DNA of 64,000 bases from Moniliella sp. 'wahieum' (GCA_003971905.1 RSEE01000107.1:149436-213435); one strand, 5' to 3'. Counted from the first letter of the stretch, positions 10,885 through 22,298 are shown. Numbers and translations are program-made. The notes: a model not told the origin generated them from the letters alone.

Positions 10885-11252
10885 GTGAGGCCTGAGGAGC
10901 GGAGTCTTGCGTTTTGGCTGGTGGACCAAGGGCACGATGTATGGCTTACCAGCATTCGTTCTAACTATGGTGCGGGTCACATTACTGTATCCTCGAGACT
11001 CTCGATCGAGGCGACGATCATCATTGATGAGGAGGATTACCCAACAAAGGGGGGCGGGGGGTGCACGTACATGGAGAGCCAAACCGAAAAAAACGCCCAA
11101 GGTGGGTACGATGCAACTCGCTTCCAAAAAGCCATACGACTATTATATATGGACCAGAGGAAGAGCTGTATGTGGACCGAACCACGTTCCACCCCGATTC
11201 CCTGGTGGGAGAGGGGTTTGGCCAGGAGTATGAGCCACAGTATGTCCACTAG
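10885..11252 (+). pseudogene. Remnant of an alpha/beta-hydrolase lipase gene
   Basis: The frame from 10891 encodes EERSLAFWLVDQGHDVWLTS followed by IRSNYGAGH. This is the segment of acid-lipase / steryl-ester-hydrolase proteins (partial AB-hydrolase lipase region) that precedes the catalytic core. The sequence after it does not continue the fold: the GxSxG nucleophile elbow is absent. A second coding-looking tail (GPEEELYVDRTTFHPDSLVG to a stop at 11252) lies in another frame. I read this as an internally deleted or heavily eroded copy. The family call rests on about 30 residues. Confidence 0.4.
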
Positions 11253-11902
11253 GTCGGTTGCGTGACGTGCATGTTTTACCTTTTTGCGTTCGTTATGCTT
11301 ATGTCGTGTTACCGATTGTTAGCCACCATTTCTTCCCTCTGTTTTTCTTTTATGTTCATGTCGCATCTTACTCCCCGGTAGGGGGCTTGCTTTTCCCTTT
11401 GTTGCAATGACATTCATGGTTACTATCTACAGGCGGTCTGCCGTGCCTTTCACCCTTTCCCTCCTCGACGGCGACTACTGTTGCGCATGACATGAATGCA
11501 GGACGTAGCTGCATGGATAGTAGCCAATCCGGTCCCATGCAAGTGAAGCATAACACACGAGGAGACCAGGCCTACTTTGGGTAGCAGTTTTGCGTGTTTT
11601 GGCCTTCCTCACGTACGAGGAAGGAATAGGGAATGGGGAAAGGGGGGGGGGGAGTGACAGAGGGGAGGCAGACGGGCGGCACGGTGAGAGAGCATGATGG
11701 TAGACTGGTTGGAAATAAGTAAACAAAAATGAGACCGACGTGACTCCCGTGCAGAGTAGGTGCATGTGCAAGTAGGTGCAGGTGCACGATCAGGGCGAAG
11801 CGCAAGCCAGGCGCGCAGGGCGGTGGGGGGACCGAGAAAAGAAGAGAGGAAGGTACATATCGTGGATACGTTCCACCACGGTGCACTCCGTACCCGGAAT
11901 GA
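11253..11902. other. Intergenic, 3' of the C2H2 gene
   Basis: Pyrimidine-rich on the minus strand, with homopolymers such as the G-run at 11642. No gene is supported. Confidence 0.5.
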
Positions 11903-14407
11903 TTAATGAATGGACAACACGGGGGAAAAAGGAGGCGCACGCGCGCGCGCGGGGGGGGGAAGGTTCAACATAGCCCCATTAGGAAATCCGAGCGCCGAGC
12001 GGTCAGGATTGGAGCCTCCCCAAATGCGACCAAGACCAAGACCAACACCAAGCCAAGCGACGAGGAAGAACGCAACCTTACCGGCTCCACGGTCGGCAAA
12101 CGCAACGAGCGAAGGACGATGGCGCGGGAGCCGATCTGGGTCGGAGTCAGAGTCTGGGTCTGGGTCTGGGTCAGGGTCCTCGGACGGCAAGCGAGGCGCA
12201 CAGGAGGGGGGGGGAGGTACATCCCCCTCGTCCTTTCTCCACCTCCATGCTTTCCCGCGTAGGTCCTCCCCCTCCCTACTTCCGTCCCTGTCCCCATCCA
12301 CGTCCCCATCCACTTCCCCATCCATGTTTCCATCCACGTCCCCATCCACGTCCCCATCCACGTCCCCATCCACGTCCCCATCCATGTTTCCATCCACGTC
12401 CCCGTCCCGACCGACGTGCTTCTGCCTGCCGCGGCCACCGATCCCGATCCCGTTTGCATTTGCATTTGCATTTGCATTTGCATTTGCATTTGCATTTGCA
12501 TTTGGGTTTGGGTTTGCATTTGGGTTTGCGGGTGCGGTCGCGACGGGAGAGAAGATGGGCGGGAGGGACCTGCCGCCGCCCCCGCCCGAGCCATGGGGCG
12601 CCCACGAGTGGCGATGGGATTGGAGTGAGCTGAGCGTGGGCGTGGGTGTGTGTGTGAGGGTGGGTCGATGGGGCGGGTGTTGGTCTTGGTCTTGGACTTG
12701 GACTTGGTTGCCGCCGGTGGCCACGTCAACACTTGCCCGTCGGTCCGGGACTTGGTCGCTGACGGTACCCACGGCAGCCACGGCAGCTACGTCGACACTT
12801 GCCCGTCGGTCTGGGTCCACACGAAATTCGCGACGCCGTTTGCGTGCGGCGCAGCCCTGGAATGAGTCAGGACAGACCACGGTGGTTAGAACGGATACGA
12901 GGCACACATTTAACCAAACCAAACCAAATCAACTCCCCAAACCAACAACCAACAGCACCAAGCACCAAGCACCAAGCACCAAGCACCAAGCACCAAGCAC
13001 CAAGCACCAAGCAGCACCAACCTAACACCAAGCAGCAAGCAGCAAGCCAACCGTGGCGAAAGCGAGACGGGAGACGGGAGACAGGAGGCTAACTAACAAC
13101 ATACCTTGACCAAAATATGGCGGTTGAGCGCATCTTTGCGGGAGAAGGGTTTGTGGCACTCAGGGCACTCAAAGGGCAAGGTACCCAAATGTTTGCGTGC
13201 ATGGCGGCGCAGGTCGTGGTTGCGGGCAAATGCCGCGCCGCACGAGACGCACTTGAACGGTCGCGAGGGAGCAGGGACAGATGGCGCACGAGGCAGCGAA
13301 GGTAGCGGTGGAGGACCAGCGGGGGAAGGTACCTGTACTCCACCAAGCACCTCGTCCATCTGGCCCCATGGTGCTGAGGCGCGTCGGTCCATGTGCATAG
13401 GGTAGGGAGAGTGGGAAGCGTGGGGGCAGGAGGCTGGTGGGCCAGCAGAGAAGAGCGCTCGTACGGCAACGCAGGTGGGGCGGGGAGGTGGGCGGGATGG
13501 GCAGGATGGGCAGGATGGGCAGGATGGGCAGGATGGGCAGGATGGGCGGGGTGAGAGTAGGGGTCAGGGCTGGGGCCGGACAGACTGCTGCGCGTATAAG
13601 GCAGCGGGTAGGGAGGCAGCGCACGGGGCGTATGCGAGGGGGCATAAGAGCGTCTTCGTGCGCCCGGTCGCTCCCATGCGGCCGGGGGCGGTGAAGGGGC
13701 GGCGGCAGCAGCAGACGCGGTCGTGGGGACGGGGTAGGGCGGGTGGGGCGCCCAATGACCCGGCGCGGACACAGGCGAGGAGCGGCGATCGGAGGCAGGC
13801 GGGTCGTACGGGTGGTAAGCATCGTACGCTTCGTATGCTTCGTACGCACTGCCGCGGCGGGAGGAAGGCGCGGTGCTGGTGAGGGGAGGCAGACGGGGTC
13901 GGTCGCCAGTGAGGACAGCGGTGGGGCCAGAGAAGCTGGCGCGGGGGCCGAGGGGCGGGCGAAGATGGGAGGGGGGCAGGCTGCGTGGCTGGCCGACGGG
14001 AGGCGCGTGGGCAAGACCAAAGCCCTGGACGATGGAGGGCAGGCGGCTGCGGTGGAGGGCGGGGCGGTGGGCGAGAGGGAGCGGGAGCGGGCGCGGGCGG
14101 AGGCCGAGGCGGAGGCGGGGGGCAGCGGGGGCATGGACGGCGGCGCGTGGCTGCTGGGGGCTGCGGCCGACGGCGACAGCGGGAGGGCGCGGAGGACATG
14201 GGGGGAGCAAGGCGTGAGTGGGTTGGGCAGGACAGACAGAAGGGCAGGACTGGGCCCTGGAAGGCGGTCGGAAGAGGAGCGCACGCCAGCGCTGATCCAG
14301 CGCTCGTCCACCTGCCCAGACGCGAGGACAGAGCACGTTGGGCAGCTAGCTCGGCTGTTTCTTGCACCCGCCATCGCCCAGCGCCTCAGCCTCGCCACCG
14401 CCCGCAC
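11903..14407 (-). CDS. Two-finger C2H2 zinc-finger protein with extensive low-complexity tracts
   Basis: Probable DNA-binding regulator. Two adjacent C2H2 fingers are clear: FKCVSCGAAFARNHDLRRHA and FECPECHKPFSRKDALNRH, joined by RKHLGTLP. A 248-nt intron (13104-12857, GTATGT to TTCCAG) follows HILVK, and the next exon begins GCAARKRRREFRVD, a basic stretch that may be a nuclear signal. Upstream of the fingers are Ser/Pro/Ala-rich sequence and a (PAH)n repeat at about 13500-13555 DNA. Downstream are DRRASVDVA (twice), an Asn-Ala alternation, an Asp-Gly-(Asp/Asn)-Val/Met repeat and a DPDPDSDSDPD tract; the stop is at 11903. The N-terminal start is uncertain (14407 or a few codons upstream), and frame changes are needed in the N-terminal part and near 13390. 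The fingers are certain; the exact protein is not. Confidence 0.75.
12955..13010. repeat. (GCACCAA)8 heptamer array inside the C2H2 intron
   Basis: Eight perfect tandem copies within the intron of the zinc-finger gene, flanked by related CCAAACCAAA and AGCAGCAAGC repeats. The unit has no internal palindrome. Confidence 0.97.
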
Positions 14408-14882
14408 TGGGGTACTGCATCGGCATCACACACCACCCATCAGCATCACCATCACCATCACCATCCGCCATGCAGGCACCAGCGCTCAGCGCCCGCTTCT
14501 TCCTCCCGACCAGCGCCTCGGAAGCGCACCAGTGCAGCGTATAGCCCCCGCCATCTGCCGTCGCCTCCCCTCTCCCATGCCTAACCCACACAGCCAGCCC
14601 ACTGCATCGACATCGCCCATCGCACATCCGACACGGCCGCCAATCACAACCCACGCGCCCCCCCCCCACATCCCCATCGCCCGCCCCCCGCTGCGTCCCC
14701 CCACGTCCCCTTGCCAGCCCCGCCACCCACCCGCCCAGCTGGTCGGATCACATGCACCCCCAGGCGGCCATGCCCCTCGGTTCACACACCCATCCCAGTG
14801 CATTTGCCACCCTCCCCCATATGGATCTGCATCACAATCAACCACACGCCAGCACATCAGCATGCCCCTCAGGCTGAGGCCT

Positions 14883-14917
14883 CATCCATCATCCATCATC
14901 CATCATCCATCATCCAT
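14883..14917. repeat. (CATCCAT)5 heptamer array
   Basis: Five perfect units with period 7; the unit is not palindromic. Confidence 0.97.
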
Positions 14918-15226
14918 CGGTGCCTCCTTGGGCCTTAGGCCTTGCTGCTGCTATAAGGTGCAGATAGCCACAATCCAGGAGCATGTGACACTGGGACATG
15001 TGGTGGGCCACTAGTGGGCCACGGTACAAGGCAAACGCTAAGCACCTGGCAGCACTGGGCACTTGGCACGTATATCCAGCTGCTCAGCCTGAGCGCCCAG
15101 CTGGGCCCCCAGCCTGGGGCCCCAGCCCCCAGCGCCAAGCCAGCTGCACCCGTGCTGGGGCTGCCCGAGCATCTTCCACCGCAGGCCCAGCATGCAGCAT
15201 CCCCGCGACATCGATCCGTCATCGCG

Positions 15227-15247
15227 TCATCGATCATCGATCATCAT
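15227..15247. repeat. (TCATCGA)3 heptamer array
   Basis: Two perfect units plus TCATCAT. The core palindrome is ATCGAT plus C. Confidence 0.9.
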
Positions 15248-15523
15248 ACAGACGGTCCTCAATGTCTGCCGTATGCATTCTACACAAGTTTGATGGTGGT
15301 GCGCTATGTGCGCCGCCTCCCGACCCAGAGCAACGCTAGCATGGCCTGCAACCGGCAACCCTGGTGCCGTCCCAGGCTGGACGAATGTCCCAAACCACAC
15401 AGACGCACATACCCCACATCAGCGTTCAAGGCCCGCGACATTCAACCCAGGAACCTCTCTCTGATGCACACTGTCGGGTACTAGCTCCTTTTTCCTTCTG
15501 CCAGACGGATGGACTTGGCGGAT

Positions 15524-15555
15524 CAACGAGCAACGAGCAACGAGCAACGAGCAAC
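15524..15555. repeat. (CAACGAG)4 heptamer array
   Basis: Four perfect units plus CAAC; the unit is not palindromic. Confidence 0.97.
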
Positions 15556-15608
15556 AATAAACGATTCACGTTCACAGCTCCACCATGGGCCATACGACTG
15601 ACCTGCCA

Positions 15609-15632
15609 TCTAAGATCTAAGATCTAAGATCT
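15609..15632. repeat. (TCTAAGA)3 heptamer array
   Basis: Three perfect units plus TCT. The core palindrome is AGATCT plus A. Confidence 0.95.
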
Positions 15633-16077
15633 CCATACATGTAGCCTTGGGTTGAAGAATGCCATGTATACTGTGGCTCAACAAGAACCGTGCGCGCGGA
15701 TGGCGCTGTAGAATGCACGTCCCCCGCACCGCGAACGTCCCACTGCATGGTCACGATCATCGAGCGCCCAAGCGGGGCTGAAGCTGAAGCTTGAAGGATT
15801 AATATTTAATGACCGACCGGAAGGGACCTTAAACCAGACCAGAGGGACCGGAGGGAGTCGGAGGGGATCGGAGGGATTGGAGGGACCGGAGGCACCGGAG
15901 GGATTGGAGGTAAAGTGCACCGGCAACCCAGTGAGTTTAGTTGAGCCACCTCCCCCCCCGCGGCCACCAGCCTTTCGTAGCAGGTTGACAAGGAAGATTG
16001 ATTGTGCTGGTGCTCGGTCGGGCCAGGCTCACATCCCAGACCTCTCTCATCCCCCACCTCCCACCTCGGAGGACGGA

Positions 16078-16799
16078 TCAGAAGGCAAACGAAGGATCCT
16101 CCTCCTCGGCAAAAAACGCATGGTAAGTGACCATGGTGGAATACACCAGGGCGCCACCGACGATGGCCATGGCGCATGCGGAGGTTGAGAGGAGGGCAGC
16201 ATGAGCCAAGGCCAAAGGGAGGGCGACGCCACTGACGAGCATGATGGCTGTGAGGAAGTTGCCCAGGTCAACAAAGGCCGTGTTGTAGTCCGCTGAGTAA
16301 TCGTCGTGCCCGGCCAAGCGTGAACAGAGCGAATTGGGGATCGGGGCGAGGACGAAAAGCAGCGCTGTACCAATGCAGAGAAGGGAGAGGTAGGGAGTGG
16401 GGGGGTTAGTGTGTCGTACGGAGCTACTGAGCCCAGCGGAGAGAAAAGGTGGTCTGCGCATAGTGTCCTGATCCAAGTGCGAAAGCAGATGTCATAGGAC
16501 GCGGACAGTAAATGCAGAGAGGGGGAGGGGGGAGAGACGTACCAACCAAAAGGGGGTACCAGTTGGACCAAAGTGCACACGAAGAATCAAGAGCAAAAAC
16601 CCAAACGCCAAAACAAACGCGAGCCAGATAACCGCTGTTGACGACAACCCCGTTGGTTAGTACTTAGTACTTAGTCCAGATGCAAGATGCAAGATCAATC
16701 CTTGGACCCGGCTCGGCAGTCCTAGCCATTGGACATTAACCATAAGCCATTGGACATTGGACATTGGACATTGGACATACTGCGAATCCCGGACGCCAT
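16078..16799 (-). CDS. VPS55: VPS55 family endosomal membrane protein
   Basis: Small four-span membrane protein of the late endosome (Vps55/LEPROT family) that works with Vps68 in endosome-to-vacuole transport. Exon 1 is only 19 nt (MASGIR plus one base). Intron 1 (16780-16635, GTATGT donor, TACTAAC branch) contains a CATTGGA array. Exon 2 encodes TVIWLAFVLAFGFLLLILRV (first membrane span). Intron 2 runs from 16542 (GTACGT) to about 16365 (TACAG). The last exon encodes LLFVLAPIPNSLCSRL, the family signature, then the loop DDYSADYNTAFVDLGNFLTA and two more spans ending in FAEEEDPSFAF. One frame change is needed at or next to intron 2. The product is about 135 residues, as expected for the family. 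Confidence 0.88.
16657..16676. repeat. (TTAGTAC)3 heptamer array
   Basis: Two perfect units and a third truncated unit. The core palindrome is AGTACT plus T. It lies next to the branch site of VPS55 intron 1 and may supply it, since TACTAAC on the minus strand is within the array's edge. Confidence 0.9.
16748..16775. repeat. (CATTGGA)4 heptamer array inside VPS55 intron 1
   Basis: Four perfect units located in the first intron of VPS55, a few bases downstream of its donor site in the direction of transcription. Two further period-7 arrays, AGATGCA x2 (16678-16691) and TTAGTAC x3 (16657-16676), lie in the same 146-nt intron. Confidence 0.95.
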
Positions 16800-17377
16800 C
16801 GTGCCAAAATCAAAGGTGTCCACGACACGAGCAAAGCCAGCACGGTGGAGTTCCAACAACAACGGCCGCCAGAGCGAGCGAGCAAGCCAGCGAGAGGGTG
16901 GATGGTGGATGGGCTGCCGGCCAGATGGCGCTCGTAATCGTAATCGATAATCGACGTAATCGTAATCGCGGACTGGGCAACGCCACTGCGCGCTTACTTC
17001 AGCACCCGACGTCGTACTCCTCGACGCGGAATTGAATTGTTCAGGAGCTGTTATCACCACTGTTACTTGGCCCCTCGCGATTAAAATTGGTGCCAACGAT
17101 CTTGTGAGATCTGAGATCTGGCTCGATTTCAGAGTGCGGCGACTGCATCCCCGAAGCTGGGACCGAATTGGCTGAGGCGACGCTCAGCTGGAACCGCAAC
17201 AGCAACACAAGACGCCACTAAGCGCCCGATAGGTACCTGAGACGTTCTCCTATTCTCTTTGGTTCTCTTTTTGGTATTGCTCGCTTACCACCTTCTCAAC
17301 CACTGCTCTTGAGCTTGAAGCTCAAAGCTTGACCAGCTTAGCTTCTTCGTTGTTTGGAAACCATCCTCGGCACCACC
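16800..17377. other. Divergent promoter region between VPS55 and the AhpC/TSA-like gene
   Basis: 578 bp separate the two start codons. It contains GTAATC repeats (16934-16966), a TGAGATC duplication (17106-17119) and a TTGAAGCTCAAAGCTTGA palindromic stretch near 17313-17332. No gene is seen. Confidence 0.6.
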
Positions 17378-18113
17378 ATGGCCACCATTTGGAACGCGAT
17401 CTGGAGCTTGATCCCGCAAGGTTCTCCTGTCCCGCACGCGGTACCTCAAGTGGGGGAACAAGCGCCGCCGCACCCTGCGCTGAATGGCAAGCCTACCATC
17501 ATCGCTTCCCGCGCCACTGCGGGTGTCCCTTTGCTCAAAAGGAGGTCTTGACCCTCGGGGAGCTGATCAAGACGTACAAGGATAAGGATAAGGACTTGCA
17601 TGTGATCATCGTCCAGCACTCGCCCCAAGACGTTACCCAGCAATGGTTCGATGCAATTGGGTACGTTCCCCCCCCCCCGCCCCTCTCCCGCTTGCCATCT
17701 TGCCTTTTCCCCCTCTTTCTTCTCCCCCCCCGCTCCCTCTCACCGAAACGGGTGCACTAACGCTACGCCCTACCCTATGTGGAACGAATAGCGGTCCCGC
17801 TGCGTTCGGCGATGCTTCGCGGTACACGTTGCTATCCGATCCTTCGCGGGAGCTTTATGCGCTGTGGGGGGGGTACGTTAGGATGGACGTCGCTGTTGGA
17901 TCGCGGGGCGTTTGGTAAGATATCGCAGTTGGCGAAGGAGAATATTTCGGTCACTACGTTTGCTGGGTCGTACCGCTGGCAAAATTCAGGTGGGTTTGCA
18001 GTGACGGAGCAAGGTACGTAGCTTGGTGCCATATCGCAACGACTGCGAGCGATATGTGCGATTACGAAGCGGCGGCAAAGAGTTTTGTTCGAGTGATTCA
18101 AGTGGGGAGATAA
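17378..18113 (+). CDS. AhpC/TSA-like thioredoxin-fold protein (peroxiredoxin-like 2 type)
   Basis: Thioredoxin-fold protein resembling the AhpC-TSA_2 / PRXL2 family; a redox role is inferred. It starts MATIWNAIWSLIPQ. After one frame change near 17440-17500 it reads GCPFAQKEVLTLGELIKTYK, LHVIIVQHSPQDVTQQWFDA. The intron at 17661-17791 (GTACGT to AATAG) joins to GGPAAFGDASRYTLLSDPSR and ELYALWG, then GAFGKISQLAKENISVTTFA and SYRWQNSGGFAVTEQGT. A single missing base at 18018 creates an apparent stop; beyond it VAWCHIATTASDMCDYEAAA continues to the TAA at 18113. The first active-site Cys is kept, but the second position of a CxxC (CPFC in many relatives) is Ala here, so it would be a one-Cys type. 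Homology is by pattern only. Confidence 0.75.
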
Positions 18114-19532
18114 GGTGGTGTAGGGCGCGGGGGGGGGGGGGGGAGCAGAGCGGGTTCCTGTCCCGCTTTCTTTTGTCGTGCGAGTGAAGGTGCTTATCCT
18201 GCAAAGAGCAGGAGTGTGAACATGGGTTGTTACGACGTATGGTCGATGATATATGATGCAGGATGCGGAAGGCGCGAAGAGAGAGGTATAGGCACGTGAA
18301 GGAGGTGGCAAAGTAAAGAGAGAACGCCGACCTGAGCGCTGAGCCTGAGCAGAGAAGGGCAACCGTTACTCAGTTTCGTCAATGACGTTCAAGATTACCA
18401 CTTGGTACACCCCACATTTTTCACGTGTAGGAACAAAGTTGTCTGTGGCGACGGTGCTCTCTGTTTCGGTAGCGATGTATCATGAACCACTCGGGGCCCG
18501 ACAGACGTGATGATATGTGACAGCCTACTGTATTTATCTGGAGCCGTCCCCACGGCTCTCCTTCATGATGCTTGCACTCCTACTAGAGCCATCGATTCTC
18601 GGGTACCCTGATCAGACCTACTCACCCGACTGACATCGTTGCGGCTAGTATAATGTTGCCCCACCACGCCTTAGCCACCCCTTCGCCCTGAGGTAGGCTT
18701 AACCAACCGAATCTCCGTTTTCCCACCGAGAGGGGATGTATATCGAGAGAAAGGTAAGCCAGATACCGTCTCATCTTCTTTGCACTGTCCCCCCCCCCTC
18801 GCTCTCCAAGGGCAGGCCCAGATCATGCACATTGGCATTGGGTTCTCGGTGTTTCCTTCCGCTTGGGGAGAAGGAGGATCCACAAGCGAGCGAAAAGTGG
18901 TTGGGATGAACGATGATTGCATCACATCCATAGATGTTTTTCTTCTCTAGTGTGCCGGACCAGCAGTTGATACGACCGTCACGCACATTCCCCTGGGCAC
19001 ACTTGACTCCCTCTCTGCGTCATATATCTGTCGGCGTATGCACTTGCTCTGCATCTGTTCTGTGGTCTTCCTTCCAGTCCTCGTATAGAGCAAACGTCCG
19101 CTATATACAAAATGAAATAGGGGCACAGGGAGGCTGGGTAGTGAAGCTTGAAGGAGATACGCGGTGCCGAAATGATTAATGATACTTGAAGCTTGACAAT
19201 CGACACAATTCCGCCTCCCTCGGCCTCCTCATCGATCGTCCGCCAGATCTAGTAAGAAGACTTCAATAAGCTTCAAGCTTTAAGGGCTTCAAAACAGCCC
19301 TCAGGCTCCGCCATCTGCTCCACCTGGAGAGCAGCCGGATGGACCGACATGATATTGAACTCCTGGGATCCTGAGAGCCACAGGTCTCAGGCTGAGCGCT
19401 AAGGCTAAGGGCTAGGCCGGTTCAGGGGACTCACTGATACGTCCACACATCATCACACGCATCGTCAACGACCGTTTTGATTCGGGCTCAGAGAACGGTA
19501 GGTAAGACCTGGTATGATCAGTACAAGAGAAC
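18114..19532. other. Intergenic
   Basis: No gene is supported. Heptamer fragments (AAGCTTG/TTGAAGC) lie near 19143-19195 and 19264-19280, and an odd palindrome CTCAG-G-CTGAG at 19386-19396. Confidence 0.5.
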
Positions 19533-20075
19533 CCCGGCCTACGGCCCGGTCAGCTGGGCTTCGCCCGAGCTGCCGTTCCCCCTTCGCCACCGTAGCCACC
19601 GTTCCACCGTCGCCAACACCGACATAGGAATAAATCACCGATTCGTTCTGGCTGCAGGGGGTGGAACGTGGCACGGGGCAGCTGATGTAAAAAGTGCACA
19701 GGGCGAATGGAGGAATAATATACCCGGGGACGCACTCAAGAGCCGTTTTTCCCCTGGTTTGACGACGCGACGATACTACGGCACCAAGACGGCGGGCAAG
19801 TGTTCGCGCATTGGAAGGAGTTGGCTACTAAGTCTCAGTGGAAATGGTTCCTCGCTCGGATGTCAACCACGTTCATCCGTGTCCACACGCGCTTCCTAGG
19901 GTACGGGACCGGATGGCGTGAGCGGAGGGTCCTGATATCCTGGCGATCCCCTGGTTCCTTGACTTAGTGGCGCTTCCAAGTAACCCCCGCAAGATGACCG
20001 GTTAGGTTTAGACGTAGCGTTCCCCCTGTCCCAGCCTTAAGCTCTGTCAATGAAATGGACGTGACTTAGGGATAT
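19533..20075 (+). mobile_element. Repeat element, copy A (unclassified)
   Basis: About 540 bp that recur, inverted and about 85-90% similar by eye, at 34965-35558, and in part at 36073-36140. Shared landmarks include AGCTGATGTAAAAAGTGCAC, CACGCGCTTCCTAGGGTACG, AACCCCCGCAAGATGA-like sequence and CAGCCTTAAGCTCTGTCAAT. The central part is coding-like (see copy B). Copy A has a 20-25 bp deletion after GGAATAATATA and several frame changes, so it is dead as a gene. No terminal inverted repeats or target duplications could be defined by eye. Confidence 0.65.
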
Positions 20076-22298
20076 CAGTGCGCTTAATTGTTGGGATGAC
20101 GGTCATCCTCCGCATCTTCGCATTGTTCTTCCCACGCGTCTTCGGGCCAACATATGGCGTTGGTGCTCACGAATCATATAATTAAGTGGTGGGTGTGTTG
20201 TGCCTGCATGTGGCGCCTCCCCTTTTTTTGACGGAGGTGGCAACGTGTCAGCCACAGCGAGTTGCACGTTGCTGGTTTGTCCGATTGGGCCTTTCAGGTC
20301 CTCAAGTCCCAGGGGGGGAGAGTGGGGGGGGGGGGATAGGCCGACGAGAGGACGAATTGAAGAAAACTTGGGGTCGTTACTAGTAGTAGTACTTCATTGT
20401 TACCGTGGGATGATGGAAGATCGAGGAGTGGGTGGGGCCGAGTGTGGATGGCTAACACATCAGTATGGAGAGAGGCGTTTAGGCGTCGCTGAGGACTGAA
20501 ACTGAGGAATAAGTTCAGTACGGAGGTATATATAGTCCTGTTGAGTATATACTGCAGAGTACTGAGAGTATACTGAAACGTCGACGGCAGAGCTTTTACT
20601 AGACCTAATCGACCCCACTGGGCACGAGAATGCTCCCATCCCACAGCGAATGGAGAAGCGCCGGCACTCTGTCTGGCGTTGATGTCCAGTAGCTAGGAGC
20701 GACGGACAGCAGGAGCAACACAGTCGTTGGGTGTGTACCATCTATACACGCAGGGCGCACTTTTCCAGTCCTTCGATCCTCGATCAATCCGATCAATACC
20801 GATCATCGATCCCCGATCTTGTCCAGATCGATCTCGAGCAGATCTTGCGCCGCCAGGGCGCATGGGGGCAGTGTCCGGGCGTACTGGCCAGGGTGCATAT
20901 GCTAGCCATGTCAGTGCATGTCATGCATGTCAGCCTGCCCACTCGGCCTCCCCACAGCGCTGCGGGTGGCATGCAGTCGTGTATATACTGGGCAGCAGCG
21001 GCAGCGCAGGCAGAGCGCTGCAGCGCGGTACTACGCGTTACGCGTTGCGCCGACACGGCATATGCGTCGCATGTTGCAGCCGCCCGCACTGGGCCAGTCT
21101 GGTTGCTCTCCCAAAGGCCAGGCACGCACGGGGAGGGGTACAGAGCAGAGGGTTAGCATAGCAGGCATAGCTGCCACTCCGCCCCCTAGCGACCACACCC
21201 ACCTCCAACGCCCCTGCCTTCTTGTCTCCTGGCCCTCCACCACACCTCTCGCTGGCAGCAGAGCATCCACCTGTCCCAGCCACCACAGCCACTGCCCCCT
21301 GTCACTGCCGCCCCCTTCTCTCTCTGCACAGCGTATACGCGTCTCGCTCCACACACTCCTCTCCATTCTTTCTCCACCCTCCACTCCCCTCTGCCCATTG
21401 GCTTTTCCGCACATCCTCTCCAGGGGGACCACTCGGTCCTCTGCTTCTTCCTCTACCTGAACGCTCGCCACACACAACACACCACTCGATCCTCCTCCGG
21501 CTAGTACAGCCTCGCTTTCCATCCTAGTGGCCATCATCCCAACCCAACCTTCTTCAGCGTTTCCACGTTGTCCCCCCTTCCCCATTTCTTTTCTCTTTAA
21601 GCAGCCGATTGACGCTCTGCATTCCCCCCCCGCCGGGTCTCGTCCCTACGACTCCCATTCCCACATCGAACCACCGTCCGTGTGCCCCTTCGCTTTCTCC
21701 CCCACCCAACGCCTCGTTTTCCCTGTCGTCTGTGTTCTTTTTGCACCCGATTCTCTGTGATCAAGAGCTCTCGTCCCCCCTTTTTGCCAGCAACACGCGA
21801 ACGCACCAGCGTCTCTTCTGTTGCCCAGACTCTTTATTTACCCCCCCATTGTCCAATGACTCACTAAGTTCCTACATCCCCAGCTTTTAGACCTTCCGTG
21901 AGTGTCGTTTCTGGCCCCCGAAACGCATCCATTCTTTCATCTCGTGTGTTGCGCTGGACTGACCATGTCTCTTCACACCAGGATATCGTTAAGGTCGTTT
22001 CGTGCAACATTGTACAACGCGTCTTTCTGTCGCTGTACCCTGCTTGAGCATAACACTATTATCCCACCGCTTTGCTTTGCCCTTTACATTTCCGCTTCAT
22101 CCGTTTGCCTTGCTTTGCTCCTACAAGCAATTCTGTTCGTTACTTTTCCGTGTATCCTATACCCTTTTGGTATAGAACCCCTCTGTTCCATTTCTTTGGC
22201 GTCCGGTAACGTTACGCCGCCCTCGTGGCATTTCCTCCTTTCCGTCCCTCCGTCTCCCATACACCCAACAACATTTATCAAACAACTAAGCACCTGTC
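20076..22298. other. Long intergenic and leader region upstream of WC-1
   Basis: No gene is supported. From about 21170 to 22290 the plus strand is strongly pyrimidine-rich (CTCTCC/TTCCC tracts), consistent with a long promoter/5' leader for the photoreceptor gene. TA-rich TATATATAG-like sequence lies at 20525-20560 with unknown role. Confidence 0.5.

Larger units (their letters stand above)
14408..16077. other. Intergenic, repeat-rich
   Basis: No gene is supported; the long open frames are proline/histidine translations of CA/CC-rich DNA. It holds CATCCAT x5 (14883-14917), TCATCGA x3 (15227-15247), CAACGAG x4 (15524-15555), TCTAAGA x3 (15609-15632), odd palindromes at 14867-14879 and 15082-15094, and a GGAGGGAYYG repeat at about 15841-15905. 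Confidence 0.6.

Noticed and set aside
12247-12633. Candidate CRISPR-like or regulated array (CCCCATCCACGT repeats)
   Set aside because: The repeats are in frame with the Asp-Gly-Val tract of the C2H2 protein and have no spacers; simple coding minisatellite.
13743-15014. 423-residue plus-strand frame
   Set aside because: It is the shadow of the C2H2 gene and of CA/CC-rich intergenic DNA; composition-driven Arg/Gly/Pro/His sequence.
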